A stretch of 14,699 nucleotides of DNA from Chloroflexi bacterium RBG_13_53_26 (GTDB lineage: Bacteria; Chloroflexota; Dehalococcoidia; UBA2247; RBG-13-53-26): positions 1 to 14,699 of the forward strand of contig MGMW01000088.1 in NCBI GenBank assembly GCA_001795035.1. Direction: 5' to 3'. Under the pieces are notes generated by a model, which worked only from the letters and a program-made list of their open reading frames with translations, searched no databases and had not been told where the DNA came from. Made by a program: the position numbers and the translations under genes. This document shows positions 7,285 to 14,222 of the stretch, in pieces (position 1 is the first letter of the stretch; each line of letters starts with the position of its first letter).

Positions 7285-7313
7285 AGATTAACACACTGCG
7301 GCACCGCTGTCAA
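7285..7313 (-). promoter_or_regulatory. Near-consensus sigma70-type promoter for the capsid unit
   Basis: On the minus strand: a perfect TTGACA (-35, 7308-7313), a 17-nt spacer, then TAATCT (-10, 7285-7290) preceded by TGT, an extended -10 element. The -35 overlaps the TGA stop of the scaffold-candidate gene (7310-7312). Transcription would begin near 7278 and read the 164-aa, 216-aa, major capsid and 315-aa genes to the terminator at 4067-4100. The 120-nt leader is the longest non-coding stretch in the window. A host sigma70-like polymerase is implied. Confidence 0.72.
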
Positions 7314-8236
7314 TCTGAGGCTTTGTTCAGCTCCTCTAAGTAGTCTTTTCCCACCGTTTTTATCCAATGGTCTAACCGATCCTTCTCCGTTGACAGGTCT
7401 GGAAAAGCCCGATTTGCCATGGTTTTGATTTCCTTTGTTATCACAATTCGGTTGTTTTTGGTAGTGTTTTGCGAAACGTTTTTTCGTGACACGCCTTCTA
7501 ATTTCCTCTTAAGACTTGAATCTTCGAACTCGTGTCCCCCGCCAAGTCTGAGCTGTTTGCGTGTCTCTTGCATGACTTCGTGAACAGTTTCCATGCTATT
7601 AGACTTACCCACAGCGACTTTTTGAAGAAAAAGCCCTTGCGCGTACGCCGAAGCACGGGTATCCCCCAATATCTCGGGATACTGCATCTGCAATTGCGCA
7701 CGTACGGCTTGTTCACCAACATTAGGCTGGGGCCGGCTTTGAAGCTCTTTTTGTACGGCAGCCTTAATGGCTTTGGTTTGTAGTGCTCGCGCATCTTTTT
7801 TATAAGTTGCTGCCTCTTCCGGGGTAAGCGCGTTAGCCGCAGCTTTTGCATTATACGCATCATATAACCTACCCTGCTCTTCGTAGATACCATCTAATTC
7901 GTCCGGTTCGGCGGCACGGCCCGCGGATCTGCGCTCTTGTTCTAGCATTTGTATGCGTTGTTCTAGAAGGGCCTGTCGCTGTTCTGCCTCCCGACGCTCC
8001 TGTTCCCAGCGCTGTTCCCGGCCAAGGCGTTCCTCTCGCAGCCTTTCGCCCCGCTGCCGCTTTTTCTCAGCCCGACTTAAATTTTCTTCCGGAGGTAGCG
8101 GTACCTCCACCCCGTCGTCAACCGAGCGTATTACTTCGTCCAAGTCTGCAGGGGCTGTTTCGTCGCCCTCGGCCTCGAAACCGTCTAAATCTTGATCGTC
8201 TATTTCGTTCCCTAATACGTCTTTCATTACTGGCAT
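7310..8236 (-). CDS. Scaffolding protein candidate
   Basis: A 308-aa, highly charged protein between the portal group and the coat group, the place where tailed phages encode the internal scaffold. Residues 1-50 are strongly acidic (IDDQDLDGFEAEGDETAPADLDEVI). Residues 54-107 form a long Arg/Glu/Gln-rich coiled coil (SRAEKKRQRGERLREER..., RIQMLEQERRSAGR). A helical middle and a basic end follow (SLKRKLEGVSRKNVSQNTTKNNR, then a helix near KDRLDHWIKTVGKDYLEEL). Acidic N-terminus, coiled coil and basic coat-binding C-terminus are characteristic of scaffolds. The ATG at 8236 has AGGAG at 6 nt; a second ATG at 8227 is less well placed. No protease motif is seen. The assignment rests on position and composition, not on sequence similarity. 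Confidence 0.6.
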   Translation of the reverse strand: MPVMKDVLGNEIDDQDLDGFEAEGDETAPADLDEVIRSVDDGVEVPLPPEENLSRAEKKRQRGERLREERLGREQRWEQERREAEQRQALLEQRIQMLEQERRSAGRAAEPDELDGIYEEQGRLYDAYNAKAAANALTPEEAATYKKDARALQTKAIKAAVQKELQSRPQPNVGEQAVRAQLQMQYPEILGDTRASAYAQGLFLQKVAVGKSNSMETVHEVMQETRKQLRLGGGHEFEDSSLKRKLEGVSRKNVSQNTTKNNRIVITKEIKTMANRAFPDLSTEKDRLDHWIKTVGKDYLEELNKASD

Positions 8237-8249
8237 GGGCTACTCCTGT

Positions 8250-8939
8250 CTATTGATCTGCTGGAATAAAAGGTTGTGAAGGGCTCCACAGCTTTCCCTC
8301 TCGATCTTTGTACACGTGCTCTACCGTGACAATACCGTCGTCGCTTGTAAGTTCACGTCCGTGGACAGCACACTGGCCGGAGACAAGTGCGGAAGCGAGA
8401 TCAATACTTCCGGTAATGTCCCCGACAGTAAGCAGCATGTTGTAGTACTCGACACCGTCCACTACATCTACAGGTTTACGCCAAGGGGCCTCTCGAATAA
8501 ACCCCACAATGTGCCCAAGATCGATCCCATTCGATCTCAATTGGTCCAAGGCGGGAAGTCCTGCGGATACCAGAATTCCGTACGGCGCGCTCTCTAGCTC
8601 GCGCTGTCTTCCCATCTGGGACAGGACGATCTTTCCGTCGTCGACAAAGGTTTCTCGGCCGCTTAAGCGTACTTGAAACAAAAAAACCCGGTCGAAACAA
8701 GCCTGTTCTCTGAAAAACCCGTCCGGAATCGCATATTGAATACGGCGCTCGTCCAAAAGCTTAGGCAGCCCCAAACTGCCGGGTTTAGCCTGTCTTTCCC
8801 GTACTGTCTGTGCCATCCGCTCGGTTGCGAGTAGGTTCTCGTGGACAAACGCCTGTTCCATGTTGCTTACTTGCGCCACAACCTCTGCAAAGGCGGCGGT
8901 TTCATCCAATACTTGGTTTTTAGGTGCTTTCCTCTTCAT
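8250..8939 (-). CDS. GroES-like co-chaperonin domain protein (putative)
   Basis: This 229-aa protein has a helical N-terminus (about 1-65) and a central block, about 82-182, that can be laid over GroES in order. CFDRVFLFQV (81-90) matches the DRV first strand. VDDGKIVLSQ (99-108) matches the mobile loop with its GroEL-binding IVL tripeptide. PYGILVSAGLPAL (119-131) fits the 'G.V.AVG.G' strand, IDLGHIVGF (139-147) the 'VKVGDIVIF' strand, and GVEYYNMLLTVGDITGSIDL (162-181) the 'neEvLimsEsDIla' end. About 45 residues follow, ending PFIPADQ. If correct, it would cap a host or phage chaperonin so that coat or portal folds, as T4 gp31 does. The alignment is by eye and residue identity outside the named motifs is low. 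The ATG at 8939 has AGGAG at 7 nt and overlaps the upstream gene by 20 nt. Alternative: an unrelated structural beta-barrel protein. Confidence 0.55.
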   Translation of the reverse strand: MKRKAPKNQVLDETAAFAEVVAQVSNMEQAFVHENLLATERMAQTVRERQAKPGSLGLPKLLDERRIQYAIPDGFFREQACFDRVFLFQVRLSGRETFVDDGKIVLSQMGRQRELESAPYGILVSAGLPALDQLRSNGIDLGHIVGFIREAPWRKPVDVVDGVEYYNMLLTVGDITGSIDLASALVSGQCAVHGRELTSDDGIVTVEHVYKDREGKLWSPSQPFIPADQ

Positions 8940-9138
8940 CTGTGGTCTCCTGCTCTTGTAGTTTATGAATCACACGTTTTAGTACGGAGATCTGCGCTGC
9001 TACCTCTCGTACTGCTGGGTCGGTACTTGTTATGCCGACTGAAATTAAAAGCGTTTGCAGGGCGCTTAAGTCCTGCTCCAAATCCCGCTGCACGTCTTTT
9101 GTAATCGGGTGACACAGCCAGTCCGCTTTTGTGCTCAT
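8920..9138 (-). CDS. Small helical protein downstream of portal, function unknown
   Basis: A 72-aa protein whose ATG overlaps the portal stop as ATGA (9138-9135), with GGGAG about 8 nt upstream. Apart from a short start (MSTKADWLCHPITKDVQRDL) it is predicted as two helices: QRDLEQDLSALQTLLISVGI and PAVREVAAQISVLKRVIHKL. The tail is acidic (EQETTDEEEST). Small coiled proteins of this kind often follow phage portals, but I recognise no family. No membrane or signal segment. Tight coupling on both sides makes it a genuine gene. Confidence 0.65.
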   Translation of the reverse strand: MSTKADWLCHPITKDVQRDLEQDLSALQTLLISVGITSTDPAVREVAAQISVLKRVIHKLQEQETTDEEEST

Positions 9139-11174
9139 TGGGGCACTCCCTGCCCGGGCAAAGGCATTGCAGGCGCCGGAGGCGTGACCTTGACAAGATC
9201 TGCCATCTCGTGCTCCCCACGCGCTTCGAGGGCTTTCACTACCGCGCGCTGAACGAATTGCGGGTTCTGTGCCAGCACTGGAATTTGTAACGCCATTTGA
9301 ACAATCTCGTCGGCTTTTTGTACTTTCTCTGACTGCGAACTGAAAGTCAAATCCGACCGAAAAAACACGCTGTAAGGACGCTTGTAAAGCGCGCGTCCGA
9401 TAGAACGTTGCTGCATCATACCAAGTCTATGATTGTTTACGTTAAAAAACTCCTGTTCTTCCATAAAATTCGCATTCAGGCGCGCGTTTTGGCGGTAAAT
9501 CCGCGCCACGAAGCGGGCGAACTTGCGTGCGATAACACTCAATTGTTTTGTAGCGTGCTCGGATCGAGTGGCAATACCCCGAAACGTCTCCCCGCTCTTG
9601 CCGGGAGCCCCCGACAAGATATCCGGCGACTGCGGGGCACTCTGCCCCCACCGCACCAACGTGTCCACTAACTCGCGCATTTGTGGGTTCGCAGCCCCTT
9701 TAGGGAGCACCATGATACTGCGTTGCAGGTCGTTTGCCGAGATGCTGCTAACTGTGTGCATGGCCCCGGGGCGCGACCGAAACGGTTTTTTAAACTTGAC
9801 GTCGGATGTTACGACAATCTCGGAAGTGTTATTAACTGTCGCCGCATCAATATACTGATCTATTAAAACGTTGGCAGCCACGTTCAGGTCAGCAACCAGG
9901 CGCCCGAACCCGTACCCGAGCGTACCTTCCACCGGCTCGATCAACACCCCGTGCGTGAACTGGTGTACCGGCTTTTTCTCAATAGGCGCAGGCCCTTCTT
10001 CAGGGTCGTCAGAGTCGTTCAACCACGCCGGGGCGACGGGGGCAGGCGGCAATTGGGAGCCCACCATGCTGTACTCCATTTTCACCGTGCTTGGTACGGC
10101 CTCGTCTGCCATCATACCAGTTTCCGAATCTGTGACGGAGTTCACAAGTTGTGTGTATTGATCTATTTGGGCTCGATAGGCTTTAAGTTCTTGCGTCTGC
10201 CGTTCAAAGCGCTCGATCTCTGAAGACTCGGCGTGTTCGTGAATGGAAAGTTGTAATAGTTTGCCGGACTCATAGTGTAGATATCCCTGCACGAACCGCG
10301 GACGTTCGTATCCAGGCATCTGCATGTACCCCACCCAGTACAAGATCTTGTGCTGATTGAATGTAGGTTTGTCAGGCTTCGTCACGCTGTGGCTGTCTGC
10401 GTGCGCCTCCTTCAACGGAAAGTCTAACGAATCGTCTTCACCGTCCTTGTCCTTTTCGAGAATTTCTGTAACGCCCTCCCAAAGGAGTTTTTTGGCATAA
10501 AGCTGCGCGTCAGTAAAATGATAAATCCGGCAGATAAAAGGGCTGTCCGAGTAGTCGGGCTGGCTCGACGTAATATTGTTCGGAACCAAGAACTCGTCAC
10601 CGCTTAAAATCTCGTGCCGGTTTATCTTATTATCAGGATCTCGATACGAATGGCAGGTCACGTCTCCTGGCAAAAGAAACTGAAAAACCGCCTTTTCCAT
10701 CTGCGCAGGGAAGTCCTGTATTTGCTCGGTCATCTGCCAATTGCTGTGCGTACTAAGCAAATCTGCAGCCTCTTGATCGTCCGGACCTACTGGTAGGGTA
10801 CCGACCACATTGGTCCAGTCCCCGAACAGCTCACCGACAATACGAAAACCGAGCCTGATTATGTTCTCGTAAGCAATCGGCACGTTCACGTTAGCACAAT
10901 TCTCGAACGGGTACGTTTTCTTGGATAACATTCCGATAAACGTCTTGTGGTCTTTGGCGATCTGCTCTCGCCGTGCCTCTTGAGCGTCCCACTCACGGTC
11001 AAACGTGTCCTTGATCTCGTTCTCGATACGCTTAAGCTCTACGCGGCCTTTTTCCGTCTGTGAAAATGTCGCTACTAAATTTGGGTCGTTGTCATCCCAG
11101 TCCAGCCGCTCTTCTGGTTCCTCGGGCGTGTCAATACCTTCTACTTCTACGTCCTTGTCCAATTCTACTTTCAT
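9135..11174 (-). CDS. Portal protein (P22-like, large)
   Basis: A 679-aa portal would form the dodecameric ring at one head vertex through which DNA enters and leaves. Seen: an acidic N-terminus; NCANVNVPIAYENIIRLGFR (92-111), the 'N..vPi..e.v' helix entry common to these portals; a receptor-like middle (LPGDVTCHSYRDPDNKINRH at 168-187, WVGYMQMPGYERPRFVQGYL at 280-299); a charged helical insertion (315-350); and HGVLIEPVEGTLGYGFGRLV (408-427) followed by NVAANVLIDQYIDAATVNNT, a signature of this portal family. A C-terminal helical region (from about 590) and a Pro/Ala-rich end follow (PPAPAMPLPGQGVPQ). The ATG at 11174 has TAGGAG at 6 nt and follows the terminase stop by 16 nt. Length is close to P22 gp1. 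Confidence 0.88.
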   Translation of the reverse strand: MKVELDKDVEVEGIDTPEEPEERLDWDDNDPNLVATFSQTEKGRVELKRIENEIKDTFDREWDAQEARREQIAKDHKTFIGMLSKKTYPFENCANVNVPIAYENIIRLGFRIVGELFGDWTNVVGTLPVGPDDQEAADLLSTHSNWQMTEQIQDFPAQMEKAVFQFLLPGDVTCHSYRDPDNKINRHEILSGDEFLVPNNITSSQPDYSDSPFICRIYHFTDAQLYAKKLLWEGVTEILEKDKDGEDDSLDFPLKEAHADSHSVTKPDKPTFNQHKILYWVGYMQMPGYERPRFVQGYLHYESGKLLQLSIHEHAESSEIERFERQTQELKAYRAQIDQYTQLVNSVTDSETGMMADEAVPSTVKMEYSMVGSQLPPAPVAPAWLNDSDDPEEGPAPIEKKPVHQFTHGVLIEPVEGTLGYGFGRLVADLNVAANVLIDQYIDAATVNNTSEIVVTSDVKFKKPFRSRPGAMHTVSSISANDLQRSIMVLPKGAANPQMRELVDTLVRWGQSAPQSPDILSGAPGKSGETFRGIATRSEHATKQLSVIARKFARFVARIYRQNARLNANFMEEQEFFNVNNHRLGMMQQRSIGRALYKRPYSVFFRSDLTFSSQSEKVQKADEIVQMALQIPVLAQNPQFVQRAVVKALEARGEHEMADLVKVTPPAPAMPLPGQGVPQ

Positions 11175-11190
11175 ACCCGTCTCCTACAAC

Positions 11191-12687
11191 CTACAGTCCG
11201 TAGCCTGTGTTTCCGCGATCTGCCTCGTACTGCTCTTCATAATACTCCTCACGGCGTAATTGAATGTCGTCTGCGCTTGTACCGACCTGGCCCAGAGAGG
11301 CGTACGAGACCGCGTACGAGATCATGTCGTGCCAATGGTCGTCGCCCCCCTTCACCGTGCACTCGGGATCGTTTGGGTCCGTCTGCATGGCCGGGATCGT
11401 TTGAATGCACTTGGTACATGTGTTGAAAAACACCAGGCCCGCCGTAGTAATTCCCCCGCGATGGTCCTTGAGACGCATCGTGATTCTTTCCGAGTGTCGG
11501 GCGCGAGAGCCTTTGCTTTTATCCGCTTGCGTCCAGCGCACACCATGCTCATTGAACTCGGCAATCTTCGGTACCCCCTGGTCTCCCCGCTCTTCCCAAA
11601 GCTGTGTGTCTGCAGGCCCAGATATGCCCGACTCGTTCCCACGCCAAAGACCCAGCCCTTTTTCAATTCGTTCTATGTGTGCGCAAACCGTCTCCACCTT
11701 CATGAGGCGGAAATTAAATTCTCTCTCGCAAAACAGATTACCTTCTGAGTCTACAGCAAACCATCCTACTGTCCCCTGAGTCTTGTACCCCCAGTCACAT
11801 GCACGAAACCTCAACCACGCGGGGGGGATTTTAAAAGGCTCACAGACGTTATAAGCGTGGTCCCAGGCATCGGCGTAATGACTGCCCGCGGTAACGTACC
11901 AATCTCCGAACAAAAGCGCTTTTTGGATATGAATCGGCTTGTCCCTAAGCGTGGCCTCGTACTGTCGCACAAAGACCGGGTCAGGGTTATCGTACAAGGT
12001 TGCCGGCAGATAGATGCGGGTCTTGTACTCGATACTACCGTCCCCCATAATGATCTTGCGTTTTAGAATCTTGCGGCCTTCGGGCGCGGGGTCCACGAAA
12101 CGCTTTCGTACCCAGTACGGATCACGCGAAGCTACACCAGTCTCAGCCTTCTGCACAGGGTTTGACATGCTACGTACCTTAAGCATGTGTTTAAGTACGG
12201 GGTCCGTGGTCCGCAATCGGCCCGTGATCTGAATGTACTGCTCCTCCAAAAACTCGACCAACTCATCAAATAGAATGAGCGTGAACTCAGAAGACATGTA
12301 CTGCATCCAGTCATCCGGGTCCATGCACGCACCGCACTGGACTTTGTATCCGGTCTTGAACGTGAAAATACCTTTTTTCTCGTTCCACTCCACACTCGGG
12401 TCAACCGCTTTGTAAAGCCTCTGCATCAAAGAAATAGTCTGCTCAAGCCGAGGTCGTGTGCGCCGCATGTAAAGCGCCCACCCGATCGAGTCCCCCCACG
12501 CCATGTGATGGGGGTGGTCTCGATGCGCACAACGCGCGTGCTCGATATAGATCTGCTCAAGAGGCTCTGCCCGAAGCACGGTACTTTTTCCAGGCCCGGC
12601 CGATCCGGCACCCAGCGCCTCATACGCTTTCAAGGCGTGATACTCCTCTCCCCACTTACTCGGGGAGTATATGGCTTCCGCGTTCAT
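11191..12687 (-). CDS. terL: Terminase large subunit (packaging ATPase and nuclease)
   Basis: A 498-aa motor protein that cuts concatemeric DNA and pumps it through the portal. In the numbering from the upstream TTG at 12708: Walker A GAGSAGPGKST at 33-43; Walker B LILFDE at 144-149 (catalytic Glu 149); a coupling-type motif near SMSNP (180-184). The C-terminal nuclease has an RNase H-like layout: D305 in RACDWGY, D367 in GPADTQLW, and D457/D461 in KGGDDHWHDMISYAV. The ATG at 12687 was chosen because it overlaps the preceding stop as ATGA; the TTG seven codons earlier is unlikely. The C-terminus is acidic and Tyr-rich (REEYYEEQYEADRGNTGYGL). Cutting mode (headful or site-specific) cannot be told from sequence alone. 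Confidence 0.92.
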   Translation of the reverse strand: MNAEAIYSPSKWGEEYHALKAYEALGAGSAGPGKSTVLRAEPLEQIYIEHARCAHRDHPHHMAWGDSIGWALYMRRTRPRLEQTISLMQRLYKAVDPSVEWNEKKGIFTFKTGYKVQCGACMDPDDWMQYMSSEFTLILFDELVEFLEEQYIQITGRLRTTDPVLKHMLKVRSMSNPVQKAETGVASRDPYWVRKRFVDPAPEGRKILKRKIIMGDGSIEYKTRIYLPATLYDNPDPVFVRQYEATLRDKPIHIQKALLFGDWYVTAGSHYADAWDHAYNVCEPFKIPPAWLRFRACDWGYKTQGTVGWFAVDSEGNLFCEREFNFRLMKVETVCAHIERIEKGLGLWRGNESGISGPADTQLWEERGDQGVPKIAEFNEHGVRWTQADKSKGSRARHSERITMRLKDHRGGITTAGLVFFNTCTKCIQTIPAMQTDPNDPECTVKGGDDHWHDMISYAVSYASLGQVGTSADDIQLRREEYYEEQYEADRGNTGYGL

Positions 12688-13103
12688 ACCTGTGTCACAA
12701 GATACCAATTGCTGCCGTTGCTGATAAACGTATTCGCGTACGTATCTGTTGCGATCGTTACTGAAGCTGCCGCGTCGATAAGTATACCATTTGCAAGATC
12801 TTCCGCGCTCGGGGATACTGTTACGTTGCTGCCGCCAATTCTTTTTACTATGATGTGTTTGGTCCAGCCGATAACAGGAGGCAAGGTTATCGCTATAGCC
12901 CCGCCCGCGCTTTCGGCAATCACGACCTCGTCCTTGTTCGTGATCGTGTAATCGTCCGTGACATTTACCACTTCACCAAAGCGGGCATTTATGACCTGCC
13001 GCATCTCCCGCACAAGAGGAACGAGTGTGCTGACTACGAAACGGGCGGCTCCTTCTAAAGCAATACCAAAACCCGGAAGGCCCTTTTTGACAATTCTATC
13101 CAC
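12684..13103 (-). CDS. Small structural-type protein with C-terminal beta domain
   Basis: A 139-aa protein if started at the GTG at 13103, which overlaps the previous stop by 8 nt and has GGGAG about 10 nt upstream; the TTG at 13157 gives 157 aa but has no ribosome site. An amphipathic N-terminal helical part (FGIALEGAARFVVSTLVPLVREMRQVINAR) precedes a beta domain of about 90 residues: YTITNKDEVVIAES, GAIAITLPP, TKHIIVKRIGGSNVTVSP, ILIDAAASVTIATDTYANTF and SNGSNWYLVTQV. This arrangement ('a.tvtLP...G..i.ikk..g..vtv.p....id......l......v.l.sdg..W') is a recurrent add-on domain in phage fibre and spike proteins. Finding it in a short gene between terminase genes is unusual. A virion fibre or head-surface role is inferred, not shown. 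Confidence 0.6.
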   Translation of the reverse strand: MDRIVKKGLPGFGIALEGAARFVVSTLVPLVREMRQVINARFGEVVNVTDDYTITNKDEVVIAESAGGAIAITLPPVIGWTKHIIVKRIGGSNVTVSPSAEDLANGILIDAAASVTIATDTYANTFISNGSNWYLVTQV

Positions 13104-13491
13104 GCCCCAAGTGCTCCCGAATAGTGCGATAAAGTCCCATACGTGCCGGATCTTCAACGGGGCCGGTGACGATCCAATTCATCTGCTCGGCATGGTCTAA
13201 GGTGCGCCAGCTTTTCGTCGCTTCCTGGTACTTACCGAGCACGCGGCACAGCACGCGATCCGCGGCAAACGCCACCTCCCCGATTTGGTACGGCGTTAAC
13301 TTACGCGTTTCCTCACACAACTGCCATTGCACTTTCGAAAAAGGTTTGACTATTTCCCGAGGCCCGGGTCGGTCGAGCTTGATTTTAACTACCCCGTCCC
13401 GTTTAACAATCCAACCAAGCTGGCCGTCGCTAACGTGCCTGTACCACTGCTTCGCCTCTGGTTTCGGGTCGTAATTATCAGAGAGTTCCAT
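13096..13491 (-). CDS. Hypothetical phage protein, helical C-terminus
   Basis: A 131-aa protein with a well-supported start: the ATG at 13491 has CGGAG about 7 nt upstream and overlaps the previous gene by 14 nt. The N-terminal half holds WYRHVSDGQLGWIVKRDGVV and strand-like IKLDRPGPREIVKPF. The C-terminal half is helical, with conserved-looking aromatic spacing: LTPYQIGEVAFAADRVLCRV, KSWRTLDHAEQMNWI and a last helix (ARMGLYRTIREHLGRG). Proteins with a similar 'W..L....r..W...GP......LY..i' end occur beside terminase genes of tailed phages, but I know no assigned function. Packaging or DNA handling would fit the neighbourhood, without direct evidence. Confidence 0.6.
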   Translation of the reverse strand: MELSDNYDPKPEAKQWYRHVSDGQLGWIVKRDGVVKIKLDRPGPREIVKPFSKVQWQLCEETRKLTPYQIGEVAFAADRVLCRVLGKYQEATKSWRTLDHAEQMNWIVTGPVEDPARMGLYRTIREHLGRG

Positions 13492-13690
13492 TTTCCGCTC
13501 CGTAAAACAAGTACACTACCTCGTTCGTCTCCGTGTCGCAGTATGCCTGCACTCGCTCGACACGCGTGTGCTGCAGGCCTAATTCGTTCGCTTTTTCAAT
13601 TAACGAAATAAGTATAAAATCCTTACTGGCCTTCCAAGGCATTAGAGCTTGTTCTTGTAGTGAAAAGCGGCACGTACCGACGAGTTTCAT
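13478..13690 (-). CDS. Small hypothetical protein
   Basis: A 70-aa protein. The ATG at 13690 is preceded by GGAGG (13697-13701) with a 6-nt spacer, so it is preferred over the in-frame ATG at 13705, which lacks a site. It begins two bases after the previous stop and ends inside the next gene by 14 nt. Sequence: MKLVGTCRFSLQEQALMPWK, a helix (DFILISLIEKANELGLQH), then strands (VERVQAYCDTETNEVVYLF). A small alpha/beta fold is suggested. No family is recognised and two cysteines are not arranged as a metal site. Confidence 0.55.
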   Translation of the reverse strand: MKLVGTCRFSLQEQALMPWKASKDFILISLIEKANELGLQHTRVERVQAYCDTETNEVVYLFYGAENGTL

Positions 13691-13691
13691 C

Positions 13692-14222
13692 TCAATCCTC
13701 CACATCTACCGCATCATAACTGAAATTCGACGTAACCTTGACCAAGGTCAAATTTAACGGCCTGTTATTAAGTTCGCCACCTTTAGCCTTGATTATGCTT
13801 CCACAAACCTGCGCCGCGACTTTGATTGCAACGGGAGCTTCCTTAGCGCTCATCTGTCCGTATTTTGCAAGTCTAAACATCTTTATTGCCCGATCCGGCC
13901 CGTACTCACGGACCCACGCGGGAGGGATTGTTTCCGTATTGGGTTCAATCTCGGAAAACTTGAGCACGCCCGAGACGATGTCAAAGCTCTCCTCCCGCAT
14001 CGAATCTTCGAGTTGTTGCAGTCTGTCAAATGCGTCCTTCCTGTGCCGGATTACTTGGGCTTTGTGGATCTGGCTTTGTTCTAGGGCCTCTTTTTCTGCC
14101 TTTCGGCCACCCGCGCTTTTTCGAAGCTTGGGCTGGGACGACTTGGCCGGGAGTGGAGGCAGGGACAACTTCTCCATGGGCAACTTCTCCATGGGCATCT
14201 TCGACGTAGGTGGGCTCGACAT
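13692..14222 (-). CDS. Terminase small subunit candidate
   Basis: A 176-aa protein three genes upstream of the large terminase. The ATG at 14222 has AGAGGATC with about 5 nt spacing, a strong start. The N-terminus carries two tandem MEKLP/MEKLS copies (11-20), a proline-rich stretch and a basic segment (SQPKLRKSAGGRKAEKEAL). A helical core follows: HRKDAFDRLQQLEDSMREES and VSGVLKFSEIEPNTETIPPA. Then comes WVREYGPDRAIKMFRLAKYG running into MSAKEAPVAIKVAAQVCGSI. The short C-terminal strand region (RPLNLTLVKVTSNFSYDAV) resembles the C-terminal beta segments of DNA-recognition subunits. A role in choosing the DNA start site would fit position and composition, but no helix-turn-helix is certain. 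The first 66 codons overlap the upstream gene in another frame. Confidence 0.45.
   Translation of the reverse strand: MSSPPTSKMPMEKLPMEKLSLPPLPAKSSQPKLRKSAGGRKAEKEALEQSQIHKAQVIRHRKDAFDRLQQLEDSMREESFDIVSGVLKFSEIEPNTETIPPAWVREYGPDRAIKMFRLAKYGQMSAKEAPVAIKVAAQVCGSIIKAKGGELNNRPLNLTLVKVTSNFSYDAVDVED

Noticed and set aside
8686..8693. Run of seven A (T on the coding strand) in the GroES-like gene as a frameshift site
   Set aside because: The main frame continues unbroken through it with sensible strands on both sides (DRVFLFQV), and no useful alternative frame follows.
11260..11748. Plus-strand open frame of 162 codons inside the large terminase
   Set aside because: It lies antisense to the conserved nuclease half of the terminase and shows no domain or ribosome site.
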